Origin: Cribrihabitans marinus
Lineage (GTDB): Bacteria > Pseudomonadota > Alphaproteobacteria > Rhodobacterales > Rhodobacteraceae
Length of the DNA stretch: 64,000 nt
Assembly: GCF_900109035.1 (NCBI RefSeq)
Contig: NZ_FNYD01000004.1
Span: 310,001 to 374,000, forward strand
Reading direction: 5' to 3'
The translations under genes were made by a program, and so were the position numbers. The notes under the pieces were generated by a model, which saw nothing but the letters and a program-made list of their open reading frames with translations, had not been told where the DNA came from and made no database searches. Positions 58,398 through 64,000 of the stretch are shown here, in pieces (position 1 is the stretch's first letter; the number at the start of each line of letters is the position of its first letter).

Positions 58398-58414
58398 ACG
58401 CGCCGCAGGCGCGT
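58398..58414. repeat. GC hairpin between mutS and grpE
   Basis: ACGCGCC-GCA-GGCGCGT is a perfect 7-bp stem with a 3-nt loop. It is preceded by an AT-rich stretch containing TTTTTGCAAATACTC (58372-58386). I recall this AT-rich sequence plus GC stem as a frequent intergenic element in Rhodobacteraceae, but only one copy is visible here. It lies between convergent mutS and grpE and may end transcription from either side. Confidence 0.45.
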
Positions 58415-58419
58415 TCGGA

Positions 58420-58983
58420 TCATGACGCCGGGGTCGAGGACACGCCGACCTGCGCCGGCCGCAACAGCCGGTCATGCAGCATGAACCCTTCGGCAGAGAT
58501 CTGGATGATCTCGCCGGCCCTGGTGCCGGGCACCGGTGCCTCGAACATCGCCTCGTGGATCTGCGGGTCGAACTTGTCCCCGACCTCGGGCGACAGGACG
58601 CGGATCCCGTGCTTGGAGAACACGTCCAGCAGCGCCCGCATGGTCAGCTCGATCCCCTCGATCAGAGCGGCGGACACCTCCCGCTGCTCCTCGGTGGCCG
58701 CTTCCAGGGCGCGTTTCATGTTGTCATAGACCGGCAGCATGTCCCGGGCCAGCTTGGACCCGCCATATTGCTCGGCCTCGCGCCGGGCCTTCTCGCCCCG
58801 CTTGCGCGCATTCTCGGCATCCGCCAGCGCGCGCATGAACCGGTCCTTGAGCTCGTCGCGTTCGGCCCGCAGCGCATCCATCTCGGCCGCCTCGTCCGAA
58901 ATCTCTTCCAGTTCCTCGGCCTGCTCCTCGGCCTCCGCGGTCGCGATGTCGTCCAGGAAATCGTCGTTCTTGGGCTCTGCCAT
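58420..58983 (-). CDS. grpE: Nucleotide exchange factor GrpE
   Basis: This 187-residue protein has an acidic N-terminus, a long coiled coil (about 20-85, with ALADAENARKRGEKARREAE), and the C-terminal beta domain with HEAMFEAPVPGTRAGEIIQ. It exchanges nucleotides on DnaK. It lies 9 bp after hrcA in the same operon. Confidence 0.97.
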   Translation of the reverse strand: MAEPKNDDFLDDIATAEAEEQAEELEEISDEAAEMDALRAERDELKDRFMRALADAENARKRGEKARREAEQYGGSKLARDMLPVYDNMKRALEAATEEQREVSAALIEGIELTMRALLDVFSKHGIRVLSPEVGDKFDPQIHEAMFEAPVPGTRAGEIIQISAEGFMLHDRLLRPAQVGVSSTPAS

Positions 58984-58992
58984 TTTTCACCT

Positions 58993-60057
58993 CTAACTCC
59001 GGTCGGACAGCAGCCGCCCGACCAGCTGTGCCGTGTAGTCCACGATCGGCACGATACGTCCGTAGTTCAGGCGCGTCGGGCCAATCACGCCCACCGCGCC
59101 GATGATCTTTCGATCAGCGTTCATATAGGGAGACACCACCAGAGAGGAACCCGAAAGTGAGAAAAGTTTGTTCTCCGAGCCGATAAATATGCGCACGCCC
59201 TCGCCATCCTCGGCCAGCCCGAGGAATTCGACGATGTCGCGCTTGCGCTCCAGGTCGTCGAACAGCACCCGGATCCGCTCCAGCTCGTCGGCCTGGCCGG
59301 TATCGGCCAGCAGATTCGCCCGGCCCCGCACGATCAGACGGGGTTCTTCCTGGCCGTCGCCATCCCAGATCGCCAGCCCCTTTTCGACCATGTCGCGCGC
59401 CAGCGTGTCGATCTGCTGACGCCGCTGCGTGATCTCGGTCTGGATCATCCGCCGCGCCTCGCTGAGCGTCTTTCCCTCGATCAGCGCGTTCAGGAAATTG
59501 GCCGCCTCGCGCATCGAACTGGGCGTCTGGCCGGCGGGCGGCGTGAACAGGCGGTTTTCCACGTGACCATCGGCAAAGACCAGCACGACCAGCGCCCGGT
59601 CCTGGGCCAGCGACACGAATTCGATATGGCGAATGGCCGCCTCGTGCTTGGGGGTCAGCACCAGCGACGCCCCCTGCGTCACGCCCGACAGCGCCGAACC
59701 GACCCGGTCCAGCAGACCGCCGACATCGCTGGAATTGCTGCCCATCGTGGCGTTGATCTTGGCGCGGTCCGTTTCGTCCAGGTCGCTAATCTCCAGCAGC
59801 CCGTCCACGAACATCCGCAGCCCCATCTGGGTGGGCACCCGCCCGGCGCTGGTATGCGGGCTGTCCAGCAGCCCGAGATATTCCAGGTCCTGCATAACGT
59901 TGCGCACGGTGGCCGCGCTGACCTTTTCGCTCAGGCTGCGGGTCAGGGTGCGGCTGCCCACCGGCTCGCCGCGGTCGAGATAGCTTTCGACGATCAGCCG
60001 AAACACCTCGCGCGAGCGATCGTTCAGATCCTCAAGTATGTTCGTCGCATCGTTCAT
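58993..60057 (-). CDS. hrcA: Heat-inducible transcription repressor HrcA
   Basis: This 354-residue repressor binds CIRCE elements and uses GroEL as cofactor. The N-terminal winged helix has VGSRTLTRSLSEKVSAATVRNVMQDLEYLGLL, and HTSAGRVPT follows. The ATG at 60057 fits the usual family start; an upstream alternative lies in the promoter region. I see no CIRCE repeat in its promoter or before dnaK, so its targets should be elsewhere, most likely groESL. Confidence 0.96.
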   Translation of the reverse strand: MNDATNILEDLNDRSREVFRLIVESYLDRGEPVGSRTLTRSLSEKVSAATVRNVMQDLEYLGLLDSPHTSAGRVPTQMGLRMFVDGLLEISDLDETDRAKINATMGSNSSDVGGLLDRVGSALSGVTQGASLVLTPKHEAAIRHIEFVSLAQDRALVVLVFADGHVENRLFTPPAGQTPSSMREAANFLNALIEGKTLSEARRMIQTEITQRRQQIDTLARDMVEKGLAIWDGDGQEEPRLIVRGRANLLADTGQADELERIRVLFDDLERKRDIVEFLGLAEDGEGVRIFIGSENKLFSLSGSSLVVSPYMNADRKIIGAVGVIGPTRLNYGRIVPIVDYTAQLVGRLLSDRS

Positions 60058-60081
60058 TCGCGCTTCCCCAGGGCCGGGTCG

Positions 60082-60110
60082 CATTAAAACGCACAGGGTT
60101 TAAAGGTCAA
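60082..60110 (-). promoter_or_regulatory. Predicted sigma-70-type promoter of hrcA-grpE
   Basis: On the minus strand TTGACC (60110-60105) is followed after 16-17 bp by TTTAAT/TTAATG (60088-60082), about 25 bp before the hrcA start. The spacing and hexamers are good for a housekeeping promoter, but the rest of the 115-bp gap shows no RpoH-type CTTG/CYTAT pair. Confidence 0.55.
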
Positions 60111-60172
60111 TCGGGGTTGCGCAGGCCTCCCTGCGAGGGCTATCCCGAGGCCAACCCAACAAAGGATTTCCC

Positions 60173-60886
60173 ATGCGACCCTCAGGACGTGATCTAAGCG
60201 ATATGCGCGCGGTTTCAATCGAGACCGGCGTGACCAAACATGCCGAAGGATCCTGCATGATCCGGATCGGCGACACCCATGTCCTGTGCACTGCCACGAT
60301 CGAGGACCGCGTACCACCCTTCATCAAGGGCTCGGGCCTGGGCTGGGTCACGGCGGAATACGGCATGCTGCCGCGAGCCACGAACACCAGGATGCGGCGC
60401 GAGGCCGCGTCGGGAAAGCAGGGCGGCCGCACCGTCGAAATCCAGCGCCTGATCGGCCGCGCCCTGCGCGCCGGCGTCGATCGCGTGGCCCTTGGCGAAC
60501 GCCAGATCACTGTCGACTGCGACGTGATCCAGGCGGATGGCGGAACCCGCTGCGCCTCGATCACCGGCGGGTGGGTTGCGTTGCGCTTGGCAGTTAACAA
60601 GTTAATGAAAGCCGGAGACGTGCTGAGCGACCCGCTGGTCGATCCGGTCGCGGCGGTCTCCTGCGGGATCTATGCCGGCCAGCCCGTGCTGGATCTCGAC
60701 TACCCCGAGGATTCCGAGGCCGGCGTCGACGGCAACTTCATCATGACCGGATCCGGCAAACTGATCGAGGTCCAGATGTCGGCCGAAGGGTCCGTGTTTT
60801 CCCGCGATCAGATGGGTCAGCTCATGGATCTGGCCGAGAAAGGCGTCACCGAACTGGTCGCGGCGCAACAGGCCGCCACCGCATGA
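60173..60886 (+). CDS. rph: Ribonuclease PH
   Basis: This 237-residue phosphorolytic 3' exoribonuclease trims tRNA precursors. The start [25 protein letters not shown], and the RALRAGVD...[19 protein letters not shown] segments are typical. AAGGA lies 7 nt before the ATG. It is divergent from hrcA and heads an operon with rdgB and hemW. Confidence 0.98.
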   Translation: MRPSGRDLSDMRAVSIETGVTKHAEGSCMIRIGDTHVLCTATIEDRVPPFIKGSGLGWVTAEYGMLPRATNTRMRREAASGKQGGRTVEIQRLIGRALRAGVDRVALGERQITVDCDVIQADGGTRCASITGGWVALRLAVNKLMKAGDVLSDPLVDPVAAVSCGIYAGQPVLDLDYPEDSEAGVDGNFIMTGSGKLIEVQMSAEGSVFSRDQMGQLMDLAEKGVTELVAAQQAATA

Positions 60887-61497
60887 CCCGCCGGTTCACC
60901 GGCGACAGGCTGCTCGTCGCCACACACAACGCGGGCAAGCTGGAGGAAATGGCGCATTTGCTGGCGCCTTTCGGCGTCACGGTGGTGGGCGCCGCCGAGA
61001 TGAACCTTGCCGAGCCGGACGAGACCGAGGACAGCTTTGTCGGCAACGCCCGCATCAAGGCCCATGCCGCCGCACGCGCCACGGGCCTGCCGGCGCTGGC
61101 CGATGATTCCGGCATCACCATCGACGCGCTGGACGGCGCGCCCGGGGTCTATACCGCCGACTGGGCCGAGACCGGGAACGGCCGCGACTTCATGATGGCG
61201 ATGACCCGGGCGCATAACGCGCTCGAGGCGAAGGGCGCCCCGCATCCGCGCCAGGCACAGTTCCGGAGCACGCTGGTGCTGGCCTGGCCCGATGGGCATG
61301 ACGAGGTATTTGAAGGCATCGTGCCCGGTCGCCTGACCTGGCCGGTGCGCGGCGCGCAGGGATTCGGCTATGACCCGATGTTCGTTCCTGACGGTTATGA
61401 CGTGACCTTTGCCGAAATGGACCGCTGGGAGAAGAACCGCATCAGCCACCGCGGCCGCGCCGTCTCAGCATTCGTGAAGGCGTGTTTTGACGGATGA
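60883..61497 (+). CDS. rdgB: XTP/dITP pyrophosphatase (RdgB/Ham1)
   Basis: This 204-residue house-cleaning enzyme hydrolyses dITP and XTP. Visible motifs are [36 protein letters not shown], and [19 protein letters not shown] with [10 protein letters not shown] at the end. It overlaps rph by 4 bp (ATGA). Confidence 0.97.
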   Translation: MTRRFTGDRLLVATHNAGKLEEMAHLLAPFGVTVVGAAEMNLAEPDETEDSFVGNARIKAHAAARATGLPALADDSGITIDALDGAPGVYTADWAETGNGRDFMMAMTRAHNALEAKGAPHPRQAQFRSTLVLAWPDGHDEVFEGIVPGRLTWPVRGAQGFGYDPMFVPDGYDVTFAEMDRWEKNRISHRGRAVSAFVKACFDG

Positions 61498-62644
61498 TTG
61501 GCGCAACGGAGGCTTCGGCCTCTATGTGCATTGGCCGTTCTGCGAGGCCAAGTGCCCCTATTGCGACTTCAACAGCCACGTCACCCGAAACATCGACCAG
61601 TCCGCCTGGACCAACGCTTACCTGAAGGAACTCGCGCGCTATGCCGAGGAGGTTCCCGGGCGGGTTCTGAATACGATCTTCTTCGGCGGTGGCACCCCGT
61701 CGCTGATGGCGCCGGACACGGTGGGTGCGGTGATCGACGCCGCCCGTGGCCATTGGCCCTGCGCCAACGATCTCGAGATCACGCTCGAGGCCAACCCCGG
61801 CTCGGTCGAGGCCGGGCGGTTCGCGGGATACCGCGACGCCGGGGTGAACCGGATTTCAATGGGCATCCAGGCCCTGAACGACACCGACCTGCGGCGGCTT
61901 GGCCGGCTGCACAGCGTGGCCGACGCGCAAGCCGCCTTCGACATCGCGCGCCACTGCTTCGACCGGGTCAGTTTCGACCTGATCTATGCGCGGCAGGACC
62001 AGACCCCGGCCGATTGGCAGGCCGAGCTGAGCCAGGCGCTGTCAATGGCGGTCGATCACCTCTCGCTCTACCAGTTGACGATCGAGGACGGCACCGCCTT
62101 TGGCGATCGGTTCCGGCGCGGCGGACTGCGCGGTCTGCCGGATGACGACAACGCCGCCGACATGTACCGGATCACCCAGGACCTGTGCGAGGCGCATGGC
62201 ATGCCGGCTTACGAGGTGTCGAACCACGCAGCGCCCGGCGCGGAATCGCGGCACAACCTGATCTATTGGCGCTATGGCGACTATGTCGGGATCGGACCGG
62301 GCGCGCATGGCCGGCTGACCCTGAACGGCAGGCGCCTCGCCACCGAGACGCCGCTTGTTCCCGGGCGCTGGATGGAGGCCGTGGCCGGAGGGGCTGGCGA
62401 ATTATCCCGAGAGAGACTTGATCCACAAGATGCAGCGTCCGAGTACCTCATGATGGGTATGAGGCTGGCCGAGGGAATAGATATGGAACGCTACCGGGCG
62501 TTGTTCGGACGCGACTTGCCTTCTGACAGCCGGGCCTATCTTGTCGATCTCGGCATGGTCGAGGAAGACGGCCCCATTCTGCGCGCCACGCGGGACGGGC
62601 GCGCCGTGCTGAACGCCATCCTGCGCGAGCTGTTGACGGATTAA
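61487..62644 (+). CDS. hemW: Radical-SAM heme chaperone HemW
   Basis: This 385-residue radical-SAM protein is related to coproporphyrinogen dehydrogenase. The cluster motif is CEAKCPYCDF (CxxxCxxC), followed by FFGGGTPSLM and SMGIQALNDTDLRRLGR, and the C-terminal HemW domain is present. HemW-type proteins lack the extra Cys/N-terminal features of true HemN and bind heme. The start is read as TTG at 61487, inside the end of rdgB, because AAGG is 6 nt upstream and there is no other start before the conserved YVHWPFC. Confidence 0.9.
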   Translation: MTDDWRNGGFGLYVHWPFCEAKCPYCDFNSHVTRNIDQSAWTNAYLKELARYAEEVPGRVLNTIFFGGGTPSLMAPDTVGAVIDAARGHWPCANDLEITLEANPGSVEAGRFAGYRDAGVNRISMGIQALNDTDLRRLGRLHSVADAQAAFDIARHCFDRVSFDLIYARQDQTPADWQAELSQALSMAVDHLSLYQLTIEDGTAFGDRFRRGGLRGLPDDDNAADMYRITQDLCEAHGMPAYEVSNHAAPGAESRHNLIYWRYGDYVGIGPGAHGRLTLNGRRLATETPLVPGRWMEAVAGGAGELSRERLDPQDAASEYLMMGMRLAEGIDMERYRALFGRDLPSDSRAYLVDLGMVEEDGPILRATRDGRAVLNAILRELLTD

Positions 62645-62647
62645 GCC

Positions 62648-63001
62648 ATGCATTACGTCTGGGCGACCCTTGGCCTGATCTGCATCGCCCTGGCGATGAT
62701 CGGTGTTGTGCTGCCCCTTTTGCCGACGGTTCCGTTCCTGCTGCTGGCCGCCTTCTTTTTTGCCCGCTCGTCGAGCCGGCTGCACACTTGGCTGCTATCC
62801 CATCGCCAGTTCGGCCCGATGATCGATGACTGGAACCAGTCCGGTTCCATTCGCCCCACGGCAAAAAAGGCCGCGACGGTCTCCATCGCGGTCGTATTTG
62901 GCCTGACTCTCATGCTTGGTTTCTCGACCCGGGTCCTGCTGATTCAGGCTGCTGCCCTGAGCGCGGTTCTGACGTTCATCTGGACCCGCCCTAACGGCTG
63001 A
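62648..63001 (+). CDS. DUF454 (YbaN-like) inner membrane protein
   Basis: This 117-residue protein has about three to four hydrophobic segments (residues 3-25, 26-40 with PTVPFLLLAAFFFARSS, and 75-110). The family is of unknown function. It begins 3 bp after hemW and overlaps the end of parB, which is on the opposite strand, by 11 bp. Confidence 0.88.
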   Translation: MHYVWATLGLICIALAMIGVVLPLLPTVPFLLLAAFFFARSSSRLHTWLLSHRQFGPMIDDWNQSGSIRPTAKKAATVSIAVVFGLTLMLGFSTRVLLIQAAALSAVLTFIWTRPNG

Positions 63002-63884
63002 GCTTGGCGCACAGATCGTCCAACTGGTCGAGATTCTCGTAGGCCAGAACCACCTGTCCCGCCTCGGACCCCGGCTTGTGATGGATGACAACCTTCATTG
63101 CAAGGATGGCGGACAGGTCGCGTTCCAAGGCGCGGGTATCGGCGTCCTTTTCCTTCTTGGCAGCCTGCTTGGGCTTGTCCGCAACGTCTGTGTCTGTCTG
63201 CGACTGCTTGCGGACCAGCGCCTCGGTCGCACGCACCGACAGCCCGCCCCGGACGACCGCCCGCGCCAGTTCCGACGGATTCTCGGCGGTGACCAGCGCC
63301 CGGGCATGGCCCGCAGAAAGCTTGCCATCGGCCACCAGGGATTTGACATCCTCGGGCAAGGTCAGCAGCCGCAGCAGGTTGGCAATGTGGCTCCGGCTTT
63401 TGCCCAGGGCCTCGGCCATCTTTTCCTGCGTATGGCCGAACTTCTCCATCAGCTGCTGATAACCAGCGGCCTCTTCCACCGCGTTCAGATCGGCGCGCTG
63501 GATGTTCTCGATGATCGCGACTTCCAGCACTTCGGTGTCGTTGAAGTCGCGCACTAGGACCGGGATCTCGTGCAACTGCGCCAGTTGCGCCGCGCGCCAG
63601 CGGCGTTCGCCCGCGACGATCTCATAGGCGTCATCCCCTGTCCGGCGGACGATCAGCGGCTGCAGGATCCCTTTTTCCTTGATCGAGGCCGAGAGCTCTT
63701 CCAGATTCTCCGACGCAAACCTGCGGCGCGGCTGGTTCGGGTTCGGCTTCAGCTGCTCGATCGGAACCAAAGTGTCCGGGCGCCGCGACTGTGCCGGCGT
63801 CTCGTCGGCAGGATGATTGACATCGGCCATCAAGGCAGACAGGCCTCGCCCCAACCCGCGCGATTTGTACTTTTCTGTCGACAT
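62991..63884 (-). CDS. parB: Chromosome partitioning protein ParB
   Basis: This 297-residue CTPase and DNA-binding protein loads on parS sites near the origin. The N-terminal GLGRGLSAL, the CTP-binding motif PNPNQPRRRF with GERRWRAA, and ENIQRADLN are present. A helix-turn-helix EALGKSRSHIANLLRLL follows, and a C-terminal dimer domain after a Lys-rich linker. ATG 63884 has GGAGG upstream. It follows parA by 22 bp. Confidence 0.96.
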   Translation of the reverse strand: MSTEKYKSRGLGRGLSALMADVNHPADETPAQSRRPDTLVPIEQLKPNPNQPRRRFASENLEELSASIKEKGILQPLIVRRTGDDAYEIVAGERRWRAAQLAQLHEIPVLVRDFNDTEVLEVAIIENIQRADLNAVEEAAGYQQLMEKFGHTQEKMAEALGKSRSHIANLLRLLTLPEDVKSLVADGKLSAGHARALVTAENPSELARAVVRGGLSVRATEALVRKQSQTDTDVADKPKQAAKKEKDADTRALERDLSAILAMKVVIHHKPGSEAGQVVLAYENLDQLDDLCAKLSR

Positions 63885-63906
63885 CTTGCCCTCCTCCCGG
63901 CTGCAG

Positions 63907-63999
63907 TCACGCGGCAATCCGGCTGTGTTTCCTCAACAACTCCTGCGCCAAGGCACGATACGCTGCCGCCCCCGTCGAATCGCTGTCATAGCTCAATAC
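63907..63999 (-). CDS. parA: Chromosome partitioning ATPase ParA, C-terminal end (partial)
   Basis: The last 30 codons of a frame enter from the right edge (VLSYDSDSTGAAAYRALAQE and onward, ending in RIAA) and stop at TGA 63909-63907. The SYD...STGA.AYR.LA pattern is the usual ParA/Soj end, and parB follows in order. The ATPase motifs are outside the window. Confidence 0.88.
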   Translation of the reverse strand, partial: VLSYDSDSTGAAAYRALAQELLRKHSRIAA

Positions 64000-64000
64000 C

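Noticed and set aside
60058-60172. CIRCE element in the hrcA/rph divergent region
   Set aside because: I looked for TTAGCACTC and GAGTGCTAA halves and found neither; only a housekeeping-like promoter is visible.

Overview
The window is a GC-rich (roughly two-thirds G+C), densely packed chromosomal segment from an alphaproteobacterium, most likely a marine member of the Rhodobacteraceae (Roseobacter group). The evidence is gene order and family type: nusA-rnpM-infB, dnaKJ behind an alphaproteobacterial RpoH-type promoter, hrcA-grpE divergent from rph-rdgB-hemW, parAB at the right edge, a BacNav sodium channel with a TLESWSM filter, and small families that I know mainly from Rhodobacterales. 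The assignment is an inference; there is no rRNA or tRNA to confirm it. I see no insertion sequences, phage genes, CRISPR arrays or tRNA genes.

Layout. 1-3257: end of nusA, rnpM (ylxR), infB and its terminator. 3305-6013 (minus): a 44-residue protein, mutT, argJ and an exported parvulin isomerase. 6189-11599 (plus): secA, an anchored unknown protein, and a solute-binding/OmpA fusion. 11604-19910 (minus): a ten-gene thiamin operon (thiD-O-S-G-E-F-Y-tenA-thiZ-thiX) behind a TPP riboswitch, with radC at its end. 20005-23775: a VOC protein and dnaK-dnaJ with a heat-shock promoter. 23861-24463: alkB.

24475-35121 is the most accessory-like part, a surface-polysaccharide region. It holds a KpsM-like exporter permease, a PAP phosphatase (cysQ), kdsB, galE, two tandem paralogous glycosyltransferases, a branching-type glycosyltransferase with a large unknown C-terminus, a two-domain sulfotransferase and a sulfatase-superfamily hydrolase. 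Together they suggest a sulfated, Kdo-containing surface glycan: sulfotransferases release PAP and CysQ removes it. This is inference.

35126-44377 (minus): an L,D-transpeptidase lipoprotein, the sodium channel, an RNA methyltransferase, a pair of ABC exporter half-transporters preceded by what looks like a ten-codon leader peptide and attenuator, then cca, a CoA-pyrophosphatase Nudix gene and hslO (Hsp33). 44453-46630: a Nudix gene, then a receiver-PP2C phosphatase divergent from an Hpt protein, a probable signalling pair. 46634-55580: ilvA/argG, small conserved proteins, a P-loop sulfotransferase-like protein overlapping a class IV aminotransferase (the two are fused in plants, as I recall), an exported MsrA, a ribokinase-family kinase and maeB. 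55723-64000: mutS, grpE, hrcA, rph, rdgB, hemW, a DUF454 protein, parB and the end of parA.

Most genes are ordinary housekeeping genes. The parts most worth a second look are the leader-peptide arrangement before the ABC exporter pair, the sulfotransferase-like/aminotransferase pair, the sulfated-glycan region, the unlisted 44-residue protein after mutT, and the receiver-PP2C/Hpt pair.
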